A DNA stretch of 26,296 nt. Origin: WJMT01 sp964445575. Lineage in GTDB: Bacteria; Acidobacteriota; Aminicenantia; Aminicenantales; Aminicenantaceae. Of the stretch, positions 6,946 through 14,334 are shown in pieces (the first letter of the stretch is position 1; each line of letters opens with the position of its first letter). The position numbers were made by a program, and so were the translations under genes. Under the pieces are notes generated by a model. The model was not told the origin of the DNA. It saw only the letters and a list, made by a program, of their open reading frames with translations, and ran no database searches. The stretch spans positions 1-26,296 of the forward strand of contig CAYULB010000028.1 of assembly GCA_964445575.1 (NCBI GenBank). The letters are read 5' to 3'.

Positions 6946-6957
6946 CATCGCCCACCA
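6946..6957 (+). repeat. Attachment-site core, distal copy (tRNA-Val 3' end)
   Basis: CATCGCCCACCA here repeats the last 12 bases of tRNA-Val (2259-2270), including CCA, with no tRNA body in front. It lies between repeat copy 2 and the cusA stop codon at 6968. Read as the far (attR-like) boundary of the island, it implies that before insertion the tRNA and cusA were convergent neighbours about 10 bp apart. Confidence 0.65.
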
Positions 6958-6967
6958 TCTTTTTCCT

Positions 6968-9900
6968 TCAATCTTTGAAGAGCTTCCGTCCCCGCCAGAC
7001 ATAATAGACCGCTGGAATGACAATGAGGGTCAGAAGTGTTGATGTAACCAGCCCCCCGATCATGGGAGCCGCAATCCGCTTCATCACCTGAGATCCGGTC
7101 CCATGACCCCACATAATGGGAAGCAGTGCCATAATAGTGGTGGTCACAGTCATAAGCTTGGGACGAACCCTTTCCACTGCCCCGTGAACAACGGCTCCAT
7201 GAAGATCTTTCCGTGAATTCATCTTTCCGCGTCTGATACGGTCTTTATAGGCGTTGTCAATATATAGAAGCATGACCACTCCGGTTTCAGCCGCCACTCC
7301 GGCCAAGGCAATAAATCCAACTCCCACAGCTACACTCATGTTGTAACCACTCATCCACATAAGCCAGACACCCCCCACCAGAGCAAACGGGAGGGACAGC
7401 ATGATGATCAGACTCTCGGTGATATTTTTAAAATTGAAATACAATAAAAGAAATATGATGAGAAGGGTCACCGGCACAACCAACTGCAGTCGTTTCTGTG
7501 CGCGCTGCATGTACTCGTACTGCCCGCTCCAGACAATGCTGTAGCCCGGAGGAAACTCAACTGTTGTGTCAACCACCCTCTTGGCTCTTTTTACATAAGA
7601 GCCCACATCTATATCTTTGAGGTCCACATACAGCCAGGCTGTCCTTCTGGCATTTTCGCTCTTGATGGCAGCAGGTCCTTTTTTGATCTGTACGTCTGCT
7701 ACCTGACCTAAGGGAACCTGAGCTCCGGACGGAGTGGGGATCAGGACACGCCTTAAAGAAGGCAGGTCATCGCGCAGTTCCCGGCTGTAGCGCACGTTCA
7801 CAGGATATCTTTCCAGTCCCTCCACAGTGGTGGTGACATTCATTCCGCCCACAGCAGACATGATGATGTCTTGCACATCCCCCACGGTCAATCCATACCG
7901 GGCTGCAGCTTCTCTGTGGATCACAAAGTCAATGTAATTTCCTCCGGTCACCCGTTCGGCAATCACACTTCCTGTGCCCGGAACCTGACGCAGGACCGCT
8001 TCTATCTGCTCTCCCAGGTCACTGAGAGTCTGGAGGTCAGGCCCCATCAGCTTCACTCCCACAGGAGTTTTGATTCCTGTGCTGAGCATATCAATCCGGG
8101 TTTTGATGGGCATGGTCCAGGCATTGGTCAAGCCCGGAAACTGGACGGCCTGGTCCAGTTCTTCAGTGAGTTTCTCGATGGTCATCCCGGGTCGCCATTG
8201 ATCTTTATCTTTAAGCATAATGGTGGTCTCAATCATGGTCAGAGGAGCCGGATCCGTGGCGGTCTCTGCCCGTCCGACTTTTCCAAACACAGACTCCACT
8301 TCAGGAAAACGGGCAATGATTTTATCCGTCTGTTGAAGAAGCTCCTTGGCTTTAGTGACCGATATTCCCGGCAAGGTGGTGGGCATGTACAGAAGGTCTC
8401 CTTCATTAAGTGGAGGCATAAACTCTGAGCCGATCCGGGAAAGAGGAAACACGGTGATCACAACGATCAAGAATGCGGCAAGGATAGTGGCTGTTTTGTG
8501 TTTGAGGATGAATTGGATGACCGGACGGTAGGCCCGGATGAGAATCCGGCTGATGGGATGTTTTTTCTCCGGTGTGATTTTCCCGCGGATAAAGTATCCC
8601 ATCAAAACAGGAACCACTGTGATAGCCAGAAACGCAGAGGCAGCCATGGCATAGGTTTTGGTGAAAGCCAGCGGCCTGAAGAGCCGTCCTTCCTGCTGCT
8701 GCAGTGTGAACACAGGAATAAAGGAAAGAGTGATGATGAGAAGAGAGTAAAACAAAGCCGGGCCCACTTCTTTGGAGGCTTTGATGATAAGCTCCCATCT
8801 GTCTTTCTCCTTTTGATAGGGCTTTCGCTCCATATGCTTATGGGCGTTCTCGATCATCACCACCACAGCATCTACCATGGCTCCAATGGCAATGGCGATT
8901 CCTCCTAAAGACATGATATTGGCGTTGAGCCCCTGGGCCCTCATCACTGTAAACGCCACCAGGACCCCCAAGGGGAGAGTAAACACAGCCACCAATGAGC
9001 TCCGCAAATGAAGGAGAAAAATGATGATAATGAGAGCCACCACAATGGTCTCTTCGAGCAGTTTCTCTCGCAATGTGGAAATGGCGCGCTTGATCAACGA
9101 GGAGCGGTCATAAGCTGTTTTTACGGTCACGCCCTCCGGGAGTCCTTTGTTCAGCTCCTTCAATTTTTCCTTTACCCCTTCAATGACTTTGAGAGCGTTT
9201 TCACCGAAACGGATGACCACAATTCCTCCCACGGTCTCCCCTTGTCCGTTCCACTCTGCAATCCCGCGCCGAAGTTCTGGGCCGAGATGGATGCGGGCCA
9301 CATCCTCCAGAAGGATGGGAGCATTGTTCGGCCCCATCCCCACAGGAACCTGCTTCAAGTCATCCATGTTCTGGATGTACCCCAACCCCCGGACCATGTA
9401 CTCGGTCTCTCCCATCTCGATCAGCCGGCCTCCCACATCGCTGTTGCTCCGCTTTATAGCTGTTTTCACTTTCTGAAGGGGGATGTTGTAAGCCTGGAGC
9501 TTTACAGGATCCACCTCCACCTGATACTGCTTGACAAAACCTCCCACACTGGCCACCTCGCTCACCCCGGGGACACTGGCCAGCTCATAACGCAAATACC
9601 AGTCCTGAATGGATCTCAACTGCTGAAGGTCATATTTGTCCCCTCCATCCAGGACATATTCATAAACCCACCCCACACCAGTGGCATCCGGTCCTAACTG
9701 CGGTGTCACTCCTTGAGGAAGACGGCTTCCTGCAAAATTCAAATACTCCAGAACCCGGCTTCGTGCCCAGTAAAGGTCGGTCCCGTCCTCAAAAAGAATG
9801 TACACCAGTGAAAAGCCGAAAAAGGAATATCCCCGGACCACAGTAGCGTAAGGGACAGACAGCATGGCAGTGGTCAAAGGATAGGTCACCTGGTCTTCAA

Positions 9901-10081
9901 CCACACTCGGCCCCTGGCCCGGATACTCAGTGAGAACAATCACCTGGACATCACTGAGGTCAGGTATGGCATCTACCGGGGTTGTCTGAATGGACACCAC
10001 ACCAGCAATGATCAGAGCAAAAATTCCTATGGTGACCAGAAACCGGTTGTTCACAGACCACTCAATGATTTTTTCCAACAT
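6968..10081 (-). CDS. cusA: Copper/silver efflux RND pump subunit, CusA type
   Basis: A 1037-residue inner-membrane RND transporter of the heavy-metal subfamily, the usual length of CusA/CzcA. The start strongly resembles CusA: NRFLV, TPVDAIPDLSDVQVI, YPGQ, VEDQVTYPLTT, then FEDGTDLYWARSRVLEYLN and GPDATGVGWVYEY. The proton-relay segment reads IAIGAMVDAVVVMIEN, as in CusA, with the conserved aspartate in membrane helix 4. It uses the proton gradient to drive metal ions from periplasm or cytoplasm through the trimeric complex with CusB and CusC. It starts one base after the cusB stop (TGA-T-ATG), so translation is coupled. Its 3' end lies next to the attachment-site copy at 6946-6957 but is not damaged. 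Cu/Ag specificity follows from sequence resemblance and the CsoR neighbour. Confidence 0.95.
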   Translation of the reverse strand: MLEKIIEWSVNNRFLVTIGIFALIIAGVVSIQTTPVDAIPDLSDVQVIVLTEYPGQGPSVVEDQVTYPLTTAMLSVPYATVVRGYSFFGFSLVYILFEDGTDLYWARSRVLEYLNFAGSRLPQGVTPQLGPDATGVGWVYEYVLDGGDKYDLQQLRSIQDWYLRYELASVPGVSEVASVGGFVKQYQVEVDPVKLQAYNIPLQKVKTAIKRSNSDVGGRLIEMGETEYMVRGLGYIQNMDDLKQVPVGMGPNNAPILLEDVARIHLGPELRRGIAEWNGQGETVGGIVVIRFGENALKVIEGVKEKLKELNKGLPEGVTVKTAYDRSSLIKRAISTLREKLLEETIVVALIIIIFLLHLRSSLVAVFTLPLGVLVAFTVMRAQGLNANIMSLGGIAIAIGAMVDAVVVMIENAHKHMERKPYQKEKDRWELIIKASKEVGPALFYSLLIITLSFIPVFTLQQQEGRLFRPLAFTKTYAMAASAFLAITVVPVLMGYFIRGKITPEKKHPISRILIRAYRPVIQFILKHKTATILAAFLIVVITVFPLSRIGSEFMPPLNEGDLLYMPTTLPGISVTKAKELLQQTDKIIARFPEVESVFGKVGRAETATDPAPLTMIETTIMLKDKDQWRPGMTIEKLTEELDQAVQFPGLTNAWTMPIKTRIDMLSTGIKTPVGVKLMGPDLQTLSDLGEQIEAVLRQVPGTGSVIAERVTGGNYIDFVIHREAAARYGLTVGDVQDIIMSAVGGMNVTTTVEGLERYPVNVRYSRELRDDLPSLRRVLIPTPSGAQVPLGQVADVQIKKGPAAIKSENARRTAWLYVDLKDIDVGSYVKRAKRVVDTTVEFPPGYSIVWSGQYEYMQRAQKRLQLVVPVTLLIIFLLLYFNFKNITESLIIMLSLPFALVGGVWLMWMSGYNMSVAVGVGFIALAGVAAETGVVMLLYIDNAYKDRIRRGKMNSRKDLHGAVVHGAVERVRPKLMTVTTTIMALLPIMWGHGTGSQVMKRIAAPMIGGLVTSTLLTLIVIPAVYYVWRGRKLFKD

Positions 10082-10082
10082 A

Positions 10083-11810
10083 TCACTTCACCTTTTCAAG
10101 CTTCATGCCGCACTCAGGACAGCGGGCGTCTTTGTCCGTGGTCAAAAAATCAGGATGCATGGGACAGGTATAAAATTCAGCTTTCTCCAGATCAACTTTA
10201 TCCCCCAATTCTTGAACCGGCACAAGGATCATCCCGCACTCCGGGCACCTTGCGTCCGGGTCTGAGGTGATAAACTGGGGGTGCATGGGACAGGTATAGA
10301 GCTGATCCGCATCTATCTCAGATGTTTCATGCTCTTGGGATTCATCTCTGCGCTCCATCTCATGAGACTCGGCTGTATCTTCCTCCTCATGCTTGGCAGT
10401 GGTTTGAGTCTCTTGTGATTGGGCTGCCCTCATCTTGGCAATGGCTTCCCGGGTTCTGCTTTCGGAGTCCAGTAGAAATTGCCCGGACACAACCACCTGC
10501 TCATGATCGAACAGGCCAGAGATGACCTGGACATACCCGTCTTCGGATTCAACCCCGACTTTGATCTCGCGGGGTTCAAACTGACCATCACCACGGCTTA
10601 CAAACACGATCTGACGTTCTCCGGAATGGATAACCGCTTCTGAAGGAACAGCCAAAGCGTCACTGGCTGCATGACTGAAGATCCGGACCGTGGCATACAT
10701 CTCTGGTTTGAGAACCTGGTCATGATTGTCAAACACCAGCCTGACTGTATTGGCTTTTGAGTTCCGGTCCAGATAGGGATGGATGAAATCAACCTCACCC
10801 TCTCTTTTTTCTCCAGAGATGTAATCCAGCTCAAGCTCAGCTTTCTGTCCCACTTTAACAAGGGGCAGCTCTGATTCGTACACAGAAACCTCGATCCAGA
10901 TCTTGTCCAGATTGGCAATATGGAAAAGGCCCCTGCCAGGACCGACCTGATCCCCTTCCTTTACAGCCTTGTGGGTGACCACACCGGACACTTGAGACTT
11001 CAAAAGTATGGTCCGGCGAATCTGTCCGGTTTCCTTTATTTTTGCGATCTCTGCTTCCGGGATATCCCAGTATTCGAGCCGTTCCCGAGCCAAGTGGGGC
11101 ATTTTCTCTGCATTTTTTCGCACGCTCTCAAAGGAACTCTCCGATAACTTCTGGTGATTTTTTAATGCCAGAAGATACTCTTCCTGAGTGGAGACCAATT
11201 CCGGGGAATAAATCTCTAACAAAGGATCTCCTGGTTGGACTTTCTGCCCTGTGGTGTTCACATATAATTTCTCAATCCACCCGCTTATTTTTGTGGTGAC
11301 TGTAAACTCCTGGTCTTCAGCATAACTCACCCTGCCGTAAGCTCGGATGACCCGGTCCATATCCCGGCGCTGCACCGGGGCCAACCGGAGATTCATATTC
11401 TGCTGCAAAACACCATCAATGGTTATGCTGCCGGCTCCTCCTGCTTCTTCGCCCTCATAAACAGGGACCAGCTCCATCCCCATCTTGGACTTTCCCGGCT
11501 CATCGTAGATCTCAGTGGGATCCATGGGAGCTCTCCAGTAAAGGACCTTGCCTTTTTCAGCTGATTCTGTGGTGCCCCCTTTTTGTGTGTCCTGATCACT
11601 GCTTTTTATGGGAGTGAGCTTCATCCCACATAGAGGGCAGTTGCCCGGCTCATCAGAAATGACTTCCGGATGCATTCCACAAGAATAGAGCTGTTCTGCC
11701 TCCTCTTGAGGCCCTGGTCCCGAAGTGCTCACCTCCGGGATAATAAAATAGGTGGCTGACGCCCCTATGAGAATCCCGATAACAAGGATTATGATTGATT
11801 TTACTTTCAT
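10083..11810 (-). CDS. cusB: CusB-type periplasmic adaptor with four heavy-metal-binding modules
   Basis: Membrane fusion protein linking CusA and the TolC-like channel. I prefer the start MKVKSIIILV at 11810 (AGGAG six bases upstream, membrane anchor directly after the start); an in-frame ATG at 11843 with a gagg signal would add 11 residues and overlap cusC by 17 bp. Counted from 11843 (586 aa), there is one YxCxMHP-type module near 52-80 (YSCGMHPEV, then CPLCGM), a degenerate one at 102-128 (YWRAPMDP, MGMEL, cysteines lost), the barrel/hairpin/lipoyl core from about 135 to 470, a charged Glu/His-rich linker, and two intact modules at about 515-542 and 557-585 (YTCPMHP, CPECGM). Most relatives carry one or two such modules. 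They probably bind Cu(I)/Ag(I) and load the pump. Confidence 0.93.
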   Translation of the reverse strand: MKVKSIIILVIGILIGASATYFIIPEVSTSGPGPQEEAEQLYSCGMHPEVISDEPGNCPLCGMKLTPIKSSDQDTQKGGTTESAEKGKVLYWRAPMDPTEIYDEPGKSKMGMELVPVYEGEEAGGAGSITIDGVLQQNMNLRLAPVQRRDMDRVIRAYGRVSYAEDQEFTVTTKISGWIEKLYVNTTGQKVQPGDPLLEIYSPELVSTQEEYLLALKNHQKLSESSFESVRKNAEKMPHLARERLEYWDIPEAEIAKIKETGQIRRTILLKSQVSGVVTHKAVKEGDQVGPGRGLFHIANLDKIWIEVSVYESELPLVKVGQKAELELDYISGEKREGEVDFIHPYLDRNSKANTVRLVFDNHDQVLKPEMYATVRIFSHAASDALAVPSEAVIHSGERQIVFVSRGDGQFEPREIKVGVESEDGYVQVISGLFDHEQVVVSGQFLLDSESRTREAIAKMRAAQSQETQTTAKHEEEDTAESHEMERRDESQEHETSEIDADQLYTCPMHPQFITSDPDARCPECGMILVPVQELGDKVDLEKAEFYTCPMHPDFLTTDKDARCPECGMKLEKVK

Positions 11811-11826
11811 TTTTGACTCCTGAAAC

Positions 11827-13146
11827 TCATTGTCTTTCTTCATTTCCTTCCTCTAATTCCGGAGACAGCATGGCATCCCCGCCCACAGCACGTTCGTAAT
11901 CGGCCAAACTTTTATGAAAATGAGACAGCGCAAAGAAATATTCAAGCTCATAGTTCTGTAGCATCATCCAATTGTTGATCAGGGTTAAAAAATCAACTTT
12001 TCCCACTTTATAACCAGCCTGAGCTGACTCCAGCGACTGCCGGGCCTGGATGAGCAAACCTCCTTTGTAAAGCTCAACTCTCTTCCGGTTCCGCTCCAGC
12101 TCTGCAATTATGCTTTGTATTTCCGATAAGATATTGATTTTTACGTTTTCGTATTCGGACCTGACAGCTTTAAAAGCCAGCTCTTGTTCCGCTATTTTTG
12201 CCTTTTGCTTGCGGTTCAAATAAAGAGGGATGTTCACAGTCAGGGTCGCTGATATGAAATCTGTCATCTGTTTCATATCAACCAGGTCACTCCGCTGCCG
12301 GTAGCTGGCTCCGACCGTGAAATCAGGCCAAACCCCCCGCTCAGCGAGTTTGACCTCTGTCCCTGCCTTTTGAATCTTCTGATTCCATGCTTTTAACAGC
12401 GGCCTGTTCTGTTCGATTCCTTCAGCAGAAAATCTTTTTAAAAGGCCGTTAGGAAGGTTTAATTCCGGTGATGTTTTCTCAATCCGTGTCTGAACAGGCC
12501 TGTTCAGCAGCGCGTTCAACCGGAAGGCTGCCGAAAGTCTTTTTTGTCTCCACATGATAAACGCATCTTCCAGTTTGGAGATTTCAACCTGGGCACGGAG
12601 TACGTCCTGCTGAAGACCGGAGCCGGTCTTGTATTTGGTTTCTGCTACTAAGGCAAACTGTTCCATCAGCTCCTTGTTTTTTTCAATGGTTCCCACGGCC
12701 CGATCCATGGCATACAGGTCAAAATAGGCCTGTTTGACCGATTGAATGATCTGATTCCGGATTTCTTCCCGCTGGTATTCCACTGCAGCGGCCTCATATT
12801 CGGCAATATCTGTGGAAATGGATAATTTCCCAGGGAAAGGAAACATCTGCATGATTCCGATCACCTTTCCTGTCATGGGATCCTGATCAAAAGACAAACT
12901 GTCAAGAGGCAGGTTGGAAAGACTGAAAATGAACTGGGGATCGGGAAACGCTCCTGCTTGAGGGATGGCTTTTTCAGCAGAAAGCACCCGCTGATAAGCG
13001 GCTTCCAGCCGGGGATTGTTCTCCAAAGCCTCCTGGATCCATTCTTCGAGCACATGGCTCTGATTCGCCCCTTGACCGGAAAATGACGGTAAGGGCCCGC
13101 TCATCACCAAACTAACCACAATAAAAAACATCAAACACTTTTTCAT
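11827..13146 (-). CDS. cusC: TolC-family outer-membrane channel, CusC type
   Basis: The start chosen is MKKCLMFFIVVSLVMSGPLP at 13146, where a signal peptide begins and aagga stands seven bases upstream; the frame stays open to 13206 but those 20 residues are polar and lack a binding site. The 439-residue product shows the two-fold repeated outer membrane efflux protein pattern: first half with ALENNPRLEAAYQRV and the SVKQAYFDLYAMDRAV helix, second half with LAERGVWPDFTVGASYRQR and ESAQAGYKVGKVDFLTLINN. It forms the trimeric outer-membrane exit duct for CusBA. No lipobox cysteine like that of E. coli CusC is visible. It lies between csoR and cusB on the same strand and is presumably co-transcribed. 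Confidence 0.92.
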   Translation of the reverse strand: MKKCLMFFIVVSLVMSGPLPSFSGQGANQSHVLEEWIQEALENNPRLEAAYQRVLSAEKAIPQAGAFPDPQFIFSLSNLPLDSLSFDQDPMTGKVIGIMQMFPFPGKLSISTDIAEYEAAAVEYQREEIRNQIIQSVKQAYFDLYAMDRAVGTIEKNKELMEQFALVAETKYKTGSGLQQDVLRAQVEISKLEDAFIMWRQKRLSAAFRLNALLNRPVQTRIEKTSPELNLPNGLLKRFSAEGIEQNRPLLKAWNQKIQKAGTEVKLAERGVWPDFTVGASYRQRSDLVDMKQMTDFISATLTVNIPLYLNRKQKAKIAEQELAFKAVRSEYENVKINILSEIQSIIAELERNRKRVELYKGGLLIQARQSLESAQAGYKVGKVDFLTLINNWMMLQNYELEYFFALSHFHKSLADYERAVGGDAMLSPELEEGNEERQ

Positions 13147-13252
13147 TTTTTTTCCTTTTTTAACGGATTTTTGGGTTGAATCTGGCTTTATGTTTCGTGC
13201 CACCATTTCTCAAGCTGTCTATTGTACTATATTATACATATTGAACTTATTT

Positions 13253-13282
13253 ATTCTATCGTTATTGTAGTCTTTATGACAA
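13253..13282 (-). promoter_or_regulatory. Possible secondary promoter before cusC
   Basis: Within the 146-bp gap between csoR and cusC the minus strand has TTGTCA (13277-13282), an 18-bp spacer and TAGAAT (13253-13258); a TATAAT also occurs at 13231-13236 without a good -35. No CsoR-type operator is seen here, so the main control is probably the promoter before csoR. Confidence 0.3.
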
Positions 13283-13292
13283 AAAATTTTTA

Positions 13293-13577
13293 CTAATGTT
13301 TCCGAAATCTTTTCAACACACCCACGACTTCTTCGATTTTTCTGGCTTTATCTTGCTTGCTTCCCTTGGCGAAAGATTGATGGACGCACCCCTTCAGATG
13401 TCTCTCCAGTATATTTTCCTCAACGCTCTTTATGGCTCCTACTATGGAATTGAGCTGGGTCAGGATATCCACACAGTACCTCCTCTCCTCGATCATTCTT
13501 TGAACTCCCTTGATCTGCCCTTCAATTCTTCTCAGCCGGACCAGTTCCTGCTCATGTGTTGTTATCTGTTCATTCAT
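13293..13577 (-). CDS. csoR: CsoR/FrmR-family copper-sensing repressor
   Basis: Start placed at the ATG at 13577 because GAGGAG stands nine bases upstream and the promoter's -10 lies just beyond; the frame extends to 13622, but those codons overlap the promoter. The 94-residue all-helical protein has the family signature RLRRIEGQIKGVQRMIE, then RRYCVDILTQL and ILERHLKGCV. Cys35, His60 and Cys64 match the C-H-C Cu(I) ligand set of CsoR almost residue for residue (36/61/65 in the Mycobacterium tuberculosis protein). Metal binding releases DNA and switches on the operon. It is first in line before cusCBA on the same strand and has a CsoR-like operator in its own promoter, so autoregulation of the whole cluster is likely. 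Confidence 0.92.
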   Translation of the reverse strand: MNEQITTHEQELVRLRRIEGQIKGVQRMIEERRYCVDILTQLNSIVGAIKSVEENILERHLKGCVHQSFAKGSKQDKARKIEEVVGVLKRFRKH

Positions 13578-13593
13578 TATTGTCTCCTCAAAC

Positions 13594-13622
13594 ATTATAG
13601 CATACGCCCCTACGGTATTCAA
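13594..13622 (-). promoter_or_regulatory. Near-consensus promoter of csoR (and probably cusCBA)
   Basis: On the minus strand TTGAAT (13617-13622), exactly 17 bp of spacer and TATAAT (13594-13599). The start codon at 13577 is 16 bases further, leaving a short leader that consists largely of the ribosome binding site GAGGAG. Confidence 0.8.
13602..13618 (-). promoter_or_regulatory. Putative CsoR operator
   Basis: Minus strand ATACCGTAGGGGCGTAT: the outer ATAC/GTAT arms are perfect and the centre TAGGGG fits the GC-rich core of known CsoR operators (ATACCC-like, GGGTAT-like). It fills the spacer between -35 and -10, so a bound repressor would block RNA polymerase. Confidence 0.7.
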
Positions 13623-13631
13623 GCGGTTTTT

Positions 13632-13654
13632 TTAACCTGAATAGGTCAGGTTAA
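13632..13654. repeat. Perfect 9-bp inverted repeat upstream of the csoR promoter
   Basis: TTAACCTGA (13632-13640) and TCAGGTTAA (13646-13654) around a 5-base centre, ten bases upstream of the csoR -35 and four bases past the stop of the SHOCT gene. In the direction of transcription it is followed by A, not T, so it is not a classical terminator; it could be a binding site for a second regulator. Confidence 0.6.
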
Positions 13655-13658
13655 GAAA

Positions 13659-13880
13659 TCAAGACAACAAATCTTTCTTTTTTTGTTCAAACTCCTCTTT
13701 GTCTATTTCTCCCTTTGCATACCGCTTTTTTAATATTTCCAAAGCATCTTCTTTGTCTCTTGGTTTCGTACCACTGCTCTGCTGGACAATCCACTTGATA
13801 AGAAAAACCAGTCCCACCAGAACAGCGATCCAAAAAACCCATATCCATCCCCCAAACATCCAGTGATCACCCCACATCAT
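13659..13880 (-). CDS. Small membrane protein with SHOCT domain
   Basis: A 73-residue protein with an N-terminal hydrophobic segment rich in Trp (WMFGGWIWVFWIAVLVGLVF) and a C-terminal SHOCT motif (ALEILKKRYAKGEIDKEEFE, then KKKDL), an oligomerisation or interaction module of short proteins. A strong ribosome binding site (aaaggagg) precedes the ATG pair at 13880. It is upstream of csoR on the same strand with an 81-bp gap that contains the csoR promoter and the palindrome. Such SHOCT membrane proteins are often found beside heavy-metal resistance genes; their biochemical role is not known. Confidence 0.85.
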   Translation of the reverse strand: MMWGDHWMFGGWIWVFWIAVLVGLVFLIKWIVQQSSGTKPRDKEDALEILKKRYAKGEIDKEEFEQKKKDLLS

Positions 13881-14103
13881 TTTATGAACCCTCCTTTCTT
13901 ATGGATTGTATTCCATCATGAATTGTTTGTTAATAAGGATATCGAAATGAAGCCTTCCCTGTCAATGAACCATGTATTTATTTGTGCTATCTCACAGAGC
14001 ACACAAACCAGATAACGAGGATCACCACCAAAACGGTTGTAAAGACTATAAACACCATCAACACAAAACGGGCTCGTCATGCTAAAGACCTGGACTTCCC
14101 TAA

Positions 14104-14262
14104 AAAAGCCAAGGACATACTGAAAGGAAAATCATTACTCCGAAAAACAGTGATTTGAGGCGCTTGATTGATCCGCGATATTTAGAAATTTATCTGGTCT
14201 GCACAGGTGACGGCCACAAGGATTCTTTATCCCTTATCAAACACATTGGATGGGGGAAGTAA
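14104..14262 (+). pseudogene. Possible 3' remnant of an unrecognised gene
   Basis: The 418-bp space between the SHOCT gene and the kinase promoter has no complete gene. In its second half a frame without start codon (14104-14262) reads like protein, with LRRLIDPRYLEIYLVCTGDG and DSLSLIKHIGWGK before a TAA. A second frame just upstream and overlapping it (ending in KTVI at 14159) also looks partly coding. I take this as the tail of a decayed gene, which I cannot name. The part from 13881 to about 14030 shows nothing else I recognise. Confidence 0.3.
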
Positions 14263-14298
14263 GAATAAAATTCGAACTATTTGATTTTTTCAGTTTTA

Positions 14299-14327
14299 TT
14301 GACAACACTCAGGCTCAAGCCCATAAT
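14299..14327 (+). promoter_or_regulatory. Promoter of the PfkB kinase, giving a leaderless start
   Basis: TTGACA (14299-14304), exactly 17 bp of spacer and CATAAT (14322-14327). Transcription normally starts about seven bases after the -10, which is the A of the ATG at 14335. This is the basis for choosing that start over ATG 14326, which overlaps the -10 element itself. Confidence 0.7.
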
Positions 14328-14334
14328 GAAGACA

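Noticed and set aside
6799..7023. Minus-strand frame of 74 codons with a hydrophobic centre
   Set aside because: It begins inside the 3' end of cusA in another frame and crosses the attachment-site copy and repeat; no ribosome binding site or family resemblance.
7871..9697. Several plus-strand frames up to 229 codons opposite cusA
   Set aside because: They are antisense shadows of the strongly supported cusA frame, with His/Pro-rich composition typical of such shadows.
13632..13654. Palindrome near csoR as an intrinsic terminator of the SHOCT gene
   Set aside because: On the transcribed strand the stem is followed by A residues instead of T, so it does not fit a rho-independent terminator.
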